From JADKIH01 sp049363815 (GTDB lineage Bacteria > Bacteroidota > Bacteroidia > AKYH767-A > 2013-40CM-41-45): 17,801 bases of DNA. Shown here in pieces: positions 7,520 through 16,488 of this stretch. Positions within the stretch are counted from its first letter, which is position 1; the number at the start of each line of letters is the position of its first letter. The notes beneath the pieces are model-generated. The model was not told the origin of the DNA and did no database searches. It worked only from the letters and a program-made list of their open reading frames with translations. A program made the translations under genes and the position numbers. The stretch is from the NCBI GenBank assembly GCA_049363815.1, contig JBMQEM010000154.1:1-17801 (forward strand), read 5' to 3'.

Positions 7520-8404
7520 TTATTCTGCTACTACTGCTTCTTCATCAGCGATCTTCGGATCGACAAGGATCCGTCCGCAATGTTCGCAAACGATCACTTT
7601 CTTATGCTGACGAATGTCCAGCTGACGTTGAGGCGGGATCTTGTTAAAGCAACCACCACAAGCATCACGTTGAATTGCAACAACACCTAAACCGTTTCTT
7701 GCATTTGTACGAACACGAGTGTAAGCTGCAAGTAAACGCTCATCGATGATGGTACGGGCTTTTGCCGCTATCTTCACTAACTGATCTTCTTCTTTCTTTG
7801 TTTCTTCAACAATACTGGCAAGTTCAGTTTGCTTTAATTTCAAAACTGATTCGCGGTCATTAAGAATATTCTGAGTCTCTTCAAGAATTAAATTCTTGTT
7901 ACTGACTTCAATTGCAAATTCTTTTGAACGCTTTTCTGACAATTGAATTTCCAGATTCTGAAACTCGATCTCTTTATTCAATGAATCAAACTCACGGTTA
8001 TTTTTTACTTTATCCTGCTGAGCTTCATATTTCTTGATCTGCTCCTTTGAATCTTTGGCAGCTTGTTTTTTCTTGTTAACCTGATCTGTAAGATTCGCAA
8101 TTTCTTCATTGATATTGGAAATGCGTGTATTCAAACCTACAATCTCATCTTCAAGATCTGCTACCTCCATAGGTAATTCACCACGAATGGTACGGATCTT
8201 ATCGATGTTGGAATCAATTTCCTGTAATACATATAAAGCTTTCAAACGCTCCTCAACTGTAAATTCATTATGATCTAATGCCATAATTTCTTCCAGCTTT
8301 TTTTCAAGACGGTTTACGTCGATGATCTTTTCAATTTTACGAGGTTTGAATGCTACCTGTTCTTTTTGTTTGATCTTCGCTTTAGCTATTTTTGATAGGC
8401 TCAC
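7520..8404 (-). CDS. Coiled-coil C4 zinc-ribbon protein (COG1579 family)
   Basis: A predicted nucleic-acid-binding or scaffold protein of the COG1579 type; its biochemical role is not established. The core begins TVEERLKALYVLQEIDSNIDKIRTIRGELPMEV (49-81), the usual N-terminal signature in Bacteroidota. A long coiled coil rich in Glu/Lys/Gln follows to about residue 215. The C-terminal zinc ribbon has CGGC (249-252) and CEHC (273-276), four cysteines spaced as expected. The start is uncertain. GTG 8404 is the first start after an in-frame stop and gives 294 residues with a Lys-rich 40-residue extension. ATG 8284 has a good upstream GGAAG and gives 254 residues, close to the family norm. Codon use in the extension looks coding, so the longer form is listed. 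It follows the NIF3 gene on the same strand, a common pairing, and ends in a clear terminator. Confidence 0.9.
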   Translation of the reverse strand: MSLSKIAKAKIKQKEQVAFKPRKIEKIIDVNRLEKKLEEIMALDHNEFTVEERLKALYVLQEIDSNIDKIRTIRGELPMEVADLEDEIVGLNTRISNINEEIANLTDQVNKKKQAAKDSKEQIKKYEAQQDKVKNNREFDSLNKEIEFQNLEIQLSEKRSKEFAIEVSNKNLILEETQNILNDRESVLKLKQTELASIVEETKKEEDQLVKIAAKARTIIDERLLAAYTRVRTNARNGLGVVAIQRDACGGCFNKIPPQRQLDIRQHKKVIVCEHCGRILVDPKIADEEAVVAE

Positions 8405-8432
8405 GTTATGATAATTGTTTTAGTTTGTCAAA

Positions 8433-8453
8433 TTCAGAAGTCCATCTTCTGAA
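8433..8453. repeat. 8-bp inverted repeat upstream of the zinc-ribbon gene
   Basis: TTCAGAAG (8433-8440) and CTTCTGAA (8446-8453) form a perfect inverted repeat with a 5-bp spacer. Another minus-strand copy of the TTCAGAAG core lies a little farther upstream of the gene (about 8465-8475). The repeat sits between the NIF3 stop (8501) and GTG 8404 and overlaps TGAATTTG, a one-mismatch version of the -7 consensus on the minus strand. It could be an operator or a weak hairpin; there is no T tract. Confidence 0.4.
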
Positions 8454-8500
8454 AAATTTCTTCATTTCTTCTGAAATAAATTCGAATAAGATCACCACTT

Positions 8501-9598
8501 TTAAAGGTAATTGACCGGATTCGTTTTTACTTCCGTTAAACGGACGGCAAATTTAAGAAATTTTTTCAGAATTAACGACTTTAAAAGCTCCATTGTGTAC
8601 TGTTCACTTTCATAATGCCCAATGTCTGCAATTACAATTTTACCCTCTGCGTCAAAAAACTGGTGGTATTTATAATCTGACGTTATAAATACCTGAGAAT
8701 CAGAGGATAAGGCTTCGTTTAACAAAAAACTACCGGAACCCCCACAGATAGCTACCCGCTTCACAGGTTTTCCGGTAAGGGCTGTGTATTTAATTGTACC
8801 GGCCTGCATAACCTGCTTTACATGCTTTAAAAAAGTGATTTCGTCCATATTCTCAGGTAATTCTCCAATCATACCACTTCCAACTTGCTGATATTCATTT
8901 GATAAGGCATAAACATCATAAGCAACCTCTTCATACGGATGAGCAGATCTCATAGCATTGATGATGGCCTTTTCTTTTCGTGATTCGTAGATCACCTCGA
9001 GACGGGTTTCCAGAATTTCTGATCGCTGACCAATTTTGCCTTCAAAAGGTGACGAATCTTCACCCGGACGGAAAGTGCCGGTTCCAATAGTGTTAAAACT
9101 ACATTGGTCATAATTTCCAATCGTTCCGGCACCGGCTTCAAACAAGGCATTCCTGACTTTTTCGGAATGATCGGCAGGAACAAAAACAACCAATTTCTTC
9201 AAAATACCTGCTTTTGGCGACAGAATTCTGAGATTTATCAATCCAATCTTATCTGCGATCATTTTATTTACACCTTCCATCACATTGTCCAGATTGGTAT
9301 GTATGGCATAGATCGCTACGTTATTCTTTATCGCTGAAATGACAGTCCTTTCAACATAATTCTTTCCATTGAATTTTTTCAAACCGGAAAAAACGACCGG
9401 ATGATGTGCAATTATGAGATTGCAGCCATTTTTCATAGCATCGTTGATGACTTCTTCAGTACTATCGAGGCAAATAGTAATCCCTGTTACTTCTGTAGCC
9501 GGATCACCGACGATCAGTCCGCTGTTATCATAAGACTCCTGAAACGATAATGGAGCAATGGATTCCAGATAGTTGGTAATGTCTCTTATTGTAGCCAT
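8501..9598 (-). CDS. NIF3-family dinuclear metal-binding protein (YbgI/YqfO type)
   Basis: A member of the widespread NIF3/DUF34 family, which forms toroidal hexamers with a two-metal site; it is often named GTP cyclohydrolase 1 type 2, but the physiological reaction is unsettled. Metal ligands expected for the family are present: His65-His66 in IIAHHPVVF, Asp104 in HTNLD, and His328/Glu332 in DIGHYESE. Residues of about 130-240 (KLVVFVPADHSEKVRNAL...HPYEEVAYDVY) form the inserted domain that separates long YqfO-type from short YbgI-type members. Length 365 is normal for the long form. ATG 9598 (MATIRDITNYLESIAP) is chosen; the frame extends to a TTG at 9637, but the extra 13 residues are not family-like and fall in the divergent promoter region with lpxK. 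The upstream AAAAAAAGAAC is a typical A-rich Bacteroidota leader. Confidence 0.95.
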   Translation of the reverse strand: MATIRDITNYLESIAPLSFQESYDNSGLIVGDPATEVTGITICLDSTEEVINDAMKNGCNLIIAHHPVVFSGLKKFNGKNYVERTVISAIKNNVAIYAIHTNLDNVMEGVNKMIADKIGLINLRILSPKAGILKKLVVFVPADHSEKVRNALFEAGAGTIGNYDQCSFNTIGTGTFRPGEDSSPFEGKIGQRSEILETRLEVIYESRKEKAIINAMRSAHPYEEVAYDVYALSNEYQQVGSGMIGELPENMDEITFLKHVKQVMQAGTIKYTALTGKPVKRVAICGGSGSFLLNEALSSDSQVFITSDYKYHQFFDAEGKIVIADIGHYESEQYTMELLKSLILKKFLKFAVRLTEVKTNPVNYL

Positions 9599-9664
9599 GT
9601 TCTTTTTTTCAATCCTCAATACTACAAAAAATTGCAATCATTCGAATTTTTGTAATTTGCCGCT

Positions 9665-10732
9665 GTGCAAAACTGGAGAAAGTTACTTTTACCCTTTTCG
9701 CCACTCTACGGTCTGATCGTTTGGGTGCGAAATTTCATGTTCGACAAGGGTATATTGAAATCGAACTCCTATTCCACACCTATAATAGCGGTTGGAAATC
9801 TGACCACCGGTGGCACAGGAAAAACTCCTCATATTGAATATCTCATCCGGTTGCTGAGAAAAAGTTATAAGGTAGCCACTATCAGCAGAGGTTATGGCCG
9901 CAGTTCTAAAGGCTATCTACACGCGAAAGGAAATTGCAACACAAAAGAAATTGGTGATGAGCCAATGCAGTATTTTACAAAGTTCCCTGAGATCTCAGTG
10001 AATGTTGCAGAAAAAAGAACTGATGCAATTGAAGCACTCATACATTCTATTCAAAAGCCGCAGGTAATTCTGATGGACGATGCCTTCCAGCACCGGTATG
10101 TCAAACCCGGATTAAATATTTTACTGCTGGAGTATGAATTTATTTTCAAGGAAAACTACTTATTGCCTGCAGGAAATTTACGCGAACCGATGTCTTCGAA
10201 AAGCAGAGCCGATGTTATCATTGTCTCGAAGTCACCTTCTATTCTGGTTCCTATTGAAAAGAAGAATATTCTAGAAGTAATTCAACCAACAGAAAATCAA
10301 CAGGTGTATTTTTCCTATTTGAAATATGGTGAGTTCAATAAAGTTTTTGGTCAGCAAAGTCCAATGCACATGGGTGCAAGTTACTATATGGAAAAGCGAT
10401 TCACGATACTGATGGTAACCGGAATTGCAAATCCGTCAGGGCTGATTGAATATTTGCGTAGGCACACTGATAAACTGGAGATCCTTATTTTCCCAGACCA
10501 TCACGAATTCGATTCAAAGGATCTGGAAAAGATAACTGAAACGTTTAATAATATTGCCAATCAGAGTAAGATCATTGTAACGACTGAAAAAGACGCCATG
10601 CGGCTTCGGGACCCGGAGATCGATCCTGCCATTCAGAAACTCCCTATTTTCTTTCTTCCTATTGAAGTTTTTATACATCAGGAAGAGGAGAAATTCAACA
10701 AAATGATTACTGATTTTGTTAGAAAAAACTAA
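9665..10732 (+). CDS. lpxK: Tetraacyldisaccharide 4'-kinase (lipid A synthesis)
   Basis: Phosphorylates the 4' position of the lipid A disaccharide precursor on the inner face of the inner membrane, producing lipid IVA. The 355-residue product starts with the usual membrane-associating helix (LLLPFSPLYGLIVWVRNFMFDKGI, 7-30). A P-loop VGNLTTGGTGKTP lies at about 43-55, then SRGYGR (74-79), the signature DDAFQHR (138-144) carrying a catalytic Asp, LPAGNLREP (167-175), and the FPDHHEF block (276-282) that supplies the catalytic His in characterised LpxK. Start GTG 9665 is forced: an in-frame TAA lies at 9653-9655 and no ATG intervenes. It is divergent from the NIF3 gene with a 66-bp spacer that must carry both promoters. 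Confidence 0.97.
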   Translation: MQNWRKLLLPFSPLYGLIVWVRNFMFDKGILKSNSYSTPIIAVGNLTTGGTGKTPHIEYLIRLLRKSYKVATISRGYGRSSKGYLHAKGNCNTKEIGDEPMQYFTKFPEISVNVAEKRTDAIEALIHSIQKPQVILMDDAFQHRYVKPGLNILLLEYEFIFKENYLLPAGNLREPMSSKSRADVIIVSKSPSILVPIEKKNILEVIQPTENQQVYFSYLKYGEFNKVFGQQSPMHMGASYYMEKRFTILMVTGIANPSGLIEYLRRHTDKLEILIFPDHHEFDSKDLEKITETFNNIANQSKIIVTTEKDAMRLRDPEIDPAIQKLPIFFLPIEVFIHQEEEKFNKMITDFVRKN

Positions 10733-10774
10733 TTCCTTTCAAACATAAAATTTAAAAGTTCCACAGAGTATCGT

Positions 10775-10786
10775 TATCTTCGTACC
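10775..10786 (+). promoter_or_regulatory. Predicted -7 box upstream of the secreted-protein operon
   Basis: TATCTTCGTACC matches the Bacteroidota -7 element TAnnTTTG with one mismatch, in the frequent extended form TATCTTTGNACC. It would start transcription about 75-80 nt upstream of ATG 10868. No convincing -33 TTTG is seen; the expected position holds TTTAAAAG. Supported by motif and location only. Confidence 0.4.
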
Positions 10787-10867
10787 ATTCACTGCAAAAT
10801 AAATCAATCCCGTATCTGAGTTACAACAGATCAGATCTTAAGACAACACTTCACATCCCTATACTCA

Positions 10868-12262
10868 ATGAAAAAAATTACGATGTTAACATTTGCAATA
10901 CTTTTTAGTCTTGCATTAAAAGCTCAATTTACATTCCAGAATATTACTTTGCTCGGACAGTTCGATGATACAACTGTTACAGCCGAACCGGTCTATGGGA
11001 TCCGTTATCAGTCTTGCTGGGGCTGGGTTCACCCTACAACTCTCCACGAATATGGAATTATCGGATCCACAGCAGGAACCTATATTATTGATGTTACAGA
11101 TCCATCTAACCTCATCCAGGCAGATTACATCCCGCATCGTCAGACAGATGCGATCTGGCATGAATATAAGACGTTTGGAAATTATCTTTACATCATCAGT
11201 GATGATGGCGGAAATAACAGTTTGCAAATTGCCGACCTTTCCACACTGCCTGATTCAGCGAATGTAATTTATGACAGCAATTCGATCTTTACTCACGCGC
11301 ATACATTATTCATAGAAGGAAATAAACTTTACGTTGCATCAGTAAGCGGTGTTGGCGGTTTTTCAAGTATGACTGTATTTTCACTCTCAAATCCGGCATT
11401 GCCTTCAGAGATCCGACGTCTGGATGCTGATTTCCCTGCTATCAATCACGTCCATGATATGTTTGTCTCTAACGATACTGTTTATGCAAGTTGTGGTTAT
11501 CAGGGCTTGTATATTTTTAAATTTGATGAAACGTTGAATCAATTTATAAATCTGGGTTCACTTACAAATTTCCCAACACAGCGATACAATCACAGCAGTG
11601 AACTTTCTCCGGATCACCGGTACTTATACATGTGTGATGAAGTACCGGACGGAATGCCATGGAGCATCGTTGATGTAAGCGATATCAGCAATCCGACTGT
11701 CTTAAGTACTATGAATTCGAATCCGGGTTGTACGCCCCATAATCCGTATGTAGAAGGCAATTTGCTATATATGGCAGCTTATCAGGACGGACTCTATGTT
11801 TATGATATCACAGTTCCTCAATCACCGGTTCAGGTCGGTTTCTTTGACACGCACCCACAAAATCCAACAGGAACTTATCCGCAGCCGGCCTATCAAGGTT
11901 GCTGGGCTGCATATACAAAATTACCTAGCGGTGTTATTTTAGCAAGTGATATGCAACTAGGCTTATTCGTTCTTGACGTATCCGGTTTACCTACCAATAT
12001 TCAGACGGTGAATTCAGATGCCGGAATCACTATATATCCCAACCCTGCTGTCAGCGAACTTAACATTTCTATTTCCAATAATGATGACGAACAAATTATT
12101 TCACTGATCGATGTAAGTGGGAAAGTAGTTGCATCAAAAATTGCAGAAAAAAATACTGTTAATAAAATTTCACTTGACAATATTTCGGCTGGAAATTATT
12201 CTGTTTCAGTAAAAGGAAAAAGAAGCAGTGGATCAAAATCTGTAACGGTGGGTACAAAATAG
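10868..12262 (+). CDS. Choice-of-anchor B protein with T9SS C-terminal sorting domain
   Basis: A predicted secreted or surface-attached protein of 464 residues. Signal peptide MKKITMLTFAILFSLALKAQ is followed by a beta-propeller-like body with LVIVD-type repeats: SCWGWVHPTTLHEYGIIGS (50-68), GTYIIDVTDPSNL, GLYIFKFDE, WSIVDVSDISNPTVL, GLYVYDITVPQSPVQVGFF, GLFVLDVSG. The WGW/EYGIIGS opening is the hallmark of the choice-of-anchor B family, whose members carry varied C-terminal sorting signals. Here the anchor is a type IX (Por) domain at 384-464: DAGITIYPNPAVSELNISI, IDVSGKVV, ISAGNYSVSVKGKR, SKSVTV. The molecular function of the body is unknown. It is first in a same-strand series with short gaps. 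Confidence 0.92.
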   Translation: MKKITMLTFAILFSLALKAQFTFQNITLLGQFDDTTVTAEPVYGIRYQSCWGWVHPTTLHEYGIIGSTAGTYIIDVTDPSNLIQADYIPHRQTDAIWHEYKTFGNYLYIISDDGGNNSLQIADLSTLPDSANVIYDSNSIFTHAHTLFIEGNKLYVASVSGVGGFSSMTVFSLSNPALPSEIRRLDADFPAINHVHDMFVSNDTVYASCGYQGLYIFKFDETLNQFINLGSLTNFPTQRYNHSSELSPDHRYLYMCDEVPDGMPWSIVDVSDISNPTVLSTMNSNPGCTPHNPYVEGNLLYMAAYQDGLYVYDITVPQSPVQVGFFDTHPQNPTGTYPQPAYQGCWAAYTKLPSGVILASDMQLGLFVLDVSGLPTNIQTVNSDAGITIYPNPAVSELNISISNNDDEQIISLIDVSGKVVASKIAEKNTVNKISLDNISAGNYSVSVKGKRSSGSKSVTVGTK

Positions 12263-12286
12263 TTCTTAGTTTAAACAACATTGTGA

Positions 12287-13402
12287 ATGCTGAATAAAAA
12301 CAGATCAATAGGCTTGTTTCTGATTGCCGTAGCATTATTCTTTCTAGGCTGCTCAGACAAAAATAAAAACGGAACCATTTCCGGTAAGCTGAATAATTTC
12401 AAAGGCGAATATGTCTTTCTACAACAGATCACAGAGAATGGAGACCAGAATCTTGACTCCAGCAAGGTCGATAAGAAAGGATCTTTTGAGCTGAAGAATC
12501 CGGCAGGAGAAACTGATTACTATATTCTCAGAACCGATAGTGTAAACCTGATCTTTCTTGTTCTGAAAGCCGGCGAAAGCGTAAGTGTTGATGCTGATGC
12601 AAAAAACCTGGAAGCATCTTACAAGGTGAAAGGTTCGAAGGACAGTGAACTGTTGAGGATCCTGAGAAGTTACGACAAGACATTAAGTGACTCCCTGAAT
12701 ACATTGTATGTAAATATAAGAAATCAGAACCCGGTTGTTGCCGATTCAATCGGTTCTTATCTTCAGGAATACTATGCATTGACAATGGAAGAATTTGCAA
12801 GAAATTTTATTCGCCAGAACCTGAATTCAATCGTTTCATTGTCGGCAACAAAATTTGTGAACCAGCAATCGGAACTTGGCTTGCTACAGGAATTGCAGAA
12901 AAAATTATTTTCTACATATCCCAATAACAAATATGTGGCAGATTTCACTACCCTTATCGGTGAGTTAAATGTTTTACCGGCAGGAAGCGTAGCTCCGGAC
13001 ATTACCTTGAATACATTCGAGGGAAAGCCCGTTAGTTTATCTTCTTTAAAAGGCAAAGTTGTTTTGATTGATTTCTGGGCAAGCTGGTGTGCTCCATGCA
13101 GAATTGAAAATCCGGATCTCGTAGCCACTTATGAAAGACTGAAAGGAAAAGATTTTGAAATTTATGGGATCTCTCTTGACAACAATGTAGAAGCATGGAA
13201 TGAAGCAGTGATCAATGATAAGATCACATGGATTCAGGTGAGTGATCTGATGAGATGGGAAAGTCCAGTAGTAAAACAATATCAGGTCCAGGCAATTCCA
13301 TTCAATATTTTAATAGACCGTGAAGGTGTGATCATTGCCAAAGGGATCAAAGGTCATGATCTGTACGACAAAGTAAGTCTGGCCATCAACTCAGGTAAAT
13401 AA
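12287..13402 (+). CDS. TlpA/ResA-like thiol-disulfide oxidoreductase lipoprotein
   Basis: A lipoprotein with signal MLNKNRSIGLFLIAVALFFLGC, the lipobox LGC putting the lipidated Cys at 22. Residues of about 28-120 form a DUF4369-like N-terminal beta domain (GTISGKLNNFKGEYVFLQQ), followed by a helical linker. The thioredoxin-fold domain spans about 233-371: GSVAPDITLNTFEGKPVSL, then FWASWCAPCR with the redox pair Cys268 and Cys271, and the cis-Pro segment QAIPFNILIDREG. It probably works in the periplasm as a reductase for extracytoplasmic proteins; the partner is not evident. ATG 12287 lies 24 bp after the previous stop and gives a complete lipoprotein signal. The next gene starts 14 bp after its stop, so an operon is likely. 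Confidence 0.94.
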   Translation: MLNKNRSIGLFLIAVALFFLGCSDKNKNGTISGKLNNFKGEYVFLQQITENGDQNLDSSKVDKKGSFELKNPAGETDYYILRTDSVNLIFLVLKAGESVSVDADAKNLEASYKVKGSKDSELLRILRSYDKTLSDSLNTLYVNIRNQNPVVADSIGSYLQEYYALTMEEFARNFIRQNLNSIVSLSATKFVNQQSELGLLQELQKKLFSTYPNNKYVADFTTLIGELNVLPAGSVAPDITLNTFEGKPVSLSSLKGKVVLIDFWASWCAPCRIENPDLVATYERLKGKDFEIYGISLDNNVEAWNEAVINDKITWIQVSDLMRWESPVVKQYQVQAIPFNILIDREGVIIAKGIKGHDLYDKVSLAINSGK

Positions 13403-13416
13403 ATTAAACGGATTAG

Positions 13417-16400
13417 ATGAAGATATTTCTTTCAATTTTATTATTCTTCTCTCTATGCCATCCACTATTTTGTCAGAATTATTTTCAGCAGGAAGTAAAT
13501 TATAAAATCCAGGTCACACTTGATGATGTAAATCACGAACTCCGGGGCAATGAAGAAATAACCTATAAAAACAATTCGCAGAACACTCTTGAAGTTTTGT
13601 ATTTTCATTTGTATCCGAATGCATATAAGAATACATCAACGATCCTGGCAAATGAACTTTACAGTGTTGGCTCGGAATTCATGCTAGAAGCAAATGAAAG
13701 TGATCTTGGTAATATTGATTCACTGGATTTTAAGACAGGCATAAAAAAACTTGAATGGGAATTACTGACAGACACAATTGACATCTGCAGAATAAAATTG
13801 CCCGAACCTTTACTTCCCGGAAAGTCCATTACGATCACCACTCCTTTCAAAGTGAAAATTCCGTCGGCGGTATTATCAAGGCTTGGACATAATGAACAAG
13901 CTTATTTTATTACCCAATGGTATCCAAAACCGGCAGTATATGACAAAAACGGCTGGAATTATTTCAGCTATCTCGATAAAGGAGAATATTATTCTGAATT
14001 CGGTTCATTCGATGTTACATTAACTCTTCCTTCAAATTACGTTGTCGGAGCTACCGGAGAACTTGTCAATGGAGAATCAGAAATTACATGGTTAGAAGAA
14101 AAAGCAAAAGAGACGATGGCTCTCACTGAATTTCCGGCCACGATGACCTTTCCTGCTTCATCGAAGGAAACAAAAACACTTCATTTCAAACAAGACAACA
14201 TTCATGATTTTGCCTGGTTTGCCGACAAACGCTGGCATGTGATCAAGGGGGAATTTGAGTTACCAAAAAACAAACGAAACATAACCACCTGGTCATTCTT
14301 TACAAATGCAGAAGCTTCTTTCTGGAAAAAATCACCGGAATATATTTCAAGTTCAATTAAATTTATGTCTGAATGGGTCGGTGATTACCCTTACAATTCC
14401 TTTACTGCTGTCGATGTTACAGATGCATCTGGAAGCGGCATGGAATATCCGATGATCACAGCGATAGGGAATTACGGTTCGGCATTTGAACTGGATGTTA
14501 CAATTGCACATGAAGTATTTCATAATTGGTTTTACGGATTGTTTGGGATCAATGAACGCAAGCACCCCTGGATGGATGAAGGTATTACCAACTTTTACGA
14601 AACAAGGTATATTTATACCAAATTCGCTGATGACAAAGAAAAGCAATTAGAACCTGTTTACACATACGGCAAATTCAGAAAGATCCTGAATCTTGAGAAA
14701 GTGAATCATAAGCAAATTCAGTATGAACGCTATCTTTCTGCCATCAGGCGTCATACGGATGTTTCACCGGATCAATATGCGCAGAATTTTTCCCGTGCAA
14801 ATTATGGTAACATCGTTTATTACAAGACCACATTGAGTTTTGATTATCTCAAAGCTTACCTGGGTGACGAAATGTTTGACAGAAGTATGCAACGGTTTTA
14901 TTCAGACTGGAAATTCAAGCATCCGGATCCGGATGACCTTAAAAAGACTTTTGAAACAGAATCTGGCAAAGACCTGAAATGGCTTTTTGATGACCTGATG
15001 AGATCGGATAAAGCGATCGATTATTCGATATGTTCGATCAAGATCACTGGTGAAACAGCAACTCTTACTTTAACGAATAAAGGAGAAGTGGAAAGTCCGT
15101 TGTGGATAAGCACTCTTAACAATAATGAAACAGAAAATTCCATTTTGCTTGAAGGCTTTTCAGGATCGAAGTCCGTTGAATTACCCTTCAAACCAGGTGC
15201 TGTTTACAAGATAGATGCTAACAGAATAATTCCTGAACTCGACCGTAGGAACAATACGATCAGGAGTAGCGGATCATTCAGAAAAACTGAAAAATTGAAT
15301 CTTCAGTTTCTAACTGCTGTTGAAAATCCGGACCGGACACAATTATTTTATGCTCCTGTAGTTGGTTTCAACAATTATAATTCCTTTATGGGAGGAATTG
15401 TTTTACATAACGTTTCTTTTCACGAAAAACCATTTGAATTTGCATTAATGCCTTTGTATGCTGTCGGCACAAAAGGCCCTGCCGGTGGAGCCGATCTCCG
15501 GTATCATTTTTACAGAAAGAATAAATTAATTCAGAAGATAACCGTCCAGGAAACCATCGGACACTATGCATATGAAAAAGACATTACATTGAACACCCTC
15601 ACGGGAGTTGAAAATACATACTACCTCAATTTTACAAAATCAGACACAAGGATCATTTTTTCTTTTCTTCGACCGCATCCGCAAAAGAACATTACCAAAG
15701 AATTTGAGATCAGAAATGTTTTTGTGAGAAGGGATGTATCTGAAGGAAATATCCCACAAGGTCCCGGGTATGTTTATACATATGCACCAAAAAAATTCAA
15801 TTACAATTACCTGAAAGCAGAATATCGTCGCGTGAATTCAAATGTTCTTGATGCCGGAAGTCAGCGGGTGGCAACTGAGTATAATGAAGATTTTTTCAAG
15901 ATCTATACGGAATTGAAACAGTTTTACTGTTATGGAAAAAAAGGGAAAGGAATTTACACACGGTTTTTCGGAGGTTATATATCCATGAACGACGTAAATA
16001 ATAAACCTGATGTAGACTACAGATATAATCTAAGCGGGACAGCAGGTTCAGGAGATTATTTATACAACGATATTTTTCTTGGAAGAACAGAATCAACAGG
16101 ATTATTCTCGCATCAGTTCATCAGGAATGCTGCAGGTTTTACGGCACCTACCCGGTTTTACAGAAAATCAGACCAGTGGATGGTTGGATTGAATGCTAGT
16201 ACTACTCTACCCGGTTTTATTCCGTTCAGACTTTATGCAAACATTGGAACTTTCAATGATGCAAATAAGATCGGAGCTGATGAAAACTATGGAATCTCCT
16301 GGGAACTCGGTGTAGAATTGCCGGTCATGAAGGATGTGCTTTCAATCTATCTCCCGTTTGCATATTCACGGGATATAAAATACGTGATCGATCAGAATGA

Positions 16401-16488
16401 ACTCAATACGACAGATCTTATCAGATTTGAATTACATCTGCAGAAACTCAATCCTTTGAGTTATATTCGCACCACATTCAGACAGTGA
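13417..16488 (+). CDS. M1-family zinc metallopeptidase with C-terminal beta-barrel-like region
   Basis: A large protein of 1023 residues with signal peptide MKIFLSILLFFSLCHPLFCQ. Residues of about 22-250 match the M1 N-terminal beta domain (YKIQVTLDDVNHELRGNEEITYKN; LYFHLYPNAY). The gluzincin core has GSGMEYP (339-345, the GxMEN-like exopeptidase loop), HEVFH (365-369) and E388 in WMDEG, giving HExxH-x18-E with all three zinc ligands and the catalytic Glu366. A conserved Tyr block, NYGNIVYYK, is near 463-471. From about residue 626 to the end the sequence is not peptidase-like: it reads as repeated amphipathic strands (GGADLRYHFYRKN, IYTRFFGGYISMN, PFRLYANIGTF, ISWELGVELPV, SIYLPFAYS, IRFELHLQKL) resembling an outer-membrane barrel, which would place the peptidase in the periplasm or at the surface. 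Its stop overlaps the lpxH start. Confidence 0.93.
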   Translation: MKIFLSILLFFSLCHPLFCQNYFQQEVNYKIQVTLDDVNHELRGNEEITYKNNSQNTLEVLYFHLYPNAYKNTSTILANELYSVGSEFMLEANESDLGNIDSLDFKTGIKKLEWELLTDTIDICRIKLPEPLLPGKSITITTPFKVKIPSAVLSRLGHNEQAYFITQWYPKPAVYDKNGWNYFSYLDKGEYYSEFGSFDVTLTLPSNYVVGATGELVNGESEITWLEEKAKETMALTEFPATMTFPASSKETKTLHFKQDNIHDFAWFADKRWHVIKGEFELPKNKRNITTWSFFTNAEASFWKKSPEYISSSIKFMSEWVGDYPYNSFTAVDVTDASGSGMEYPMITAIGNYGSAFELDVTIAHEVFHNWFYGLFGINERKHPWMDEGITNFYETRYIYTKFADDKEKQLEPVYTYGKFRKILNLEKVNHKQIQYERYLSAIRRHTDVSPDQYAQNFSRANYGNIVYYKTTLSFDYLKAYLGDEMFDRSMQRFYSDWKFKHPDPDDLKKTFETESGKDLKWLFDDLMRSDKAIDYSICSIKITGETATLTLTNKGEVESPLWISTLNNNETENSILLEGFSGSKSVELPFKPGAVYKIDANRIIPELDRRNNTIRSSGSFRKTEKLNLQFLTAVENPDRTQLFYAPVVGFNNYNSFMGGIVLHNVSFHEKPFEFALMPLYAVGTKGPAGGADLRYHFYRKNKLIQKITVQETIGHYAYEKDITLNTLTGVENTYYLNFTKSDTRIIFSFLRPHPQKNITKEFEIRNVFVRRDVSEGNIPQGPGYVYTYAPKKFNYNYLKAEYRRVNSNVLDAGSQRVATEYNEDFFKIYTELKQFYCYGKKGKGIYTRFFGGYISMNDVNNKPDVDYRYNLSGTAGSGDYLYNDIFLGRTESTGLFSHQFIRNAAGFTAPTRFYRKSDQWMVGLNASTTLPGFIPFRLYANIGTFNDANKIGADENYGISWELGVELPVMKDVLSIYLPFAYSRDIKYVIDQNELNTTDLIRFELHLQKLNPLSYIRTTFRQ

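Noticed and set aside
9599..9637. Upstream TTG start extending the NIF3 protein
   Set aside because: It falls in the short divergent promoter region with lpxK; ATG 9598 matches the family N-terminus.
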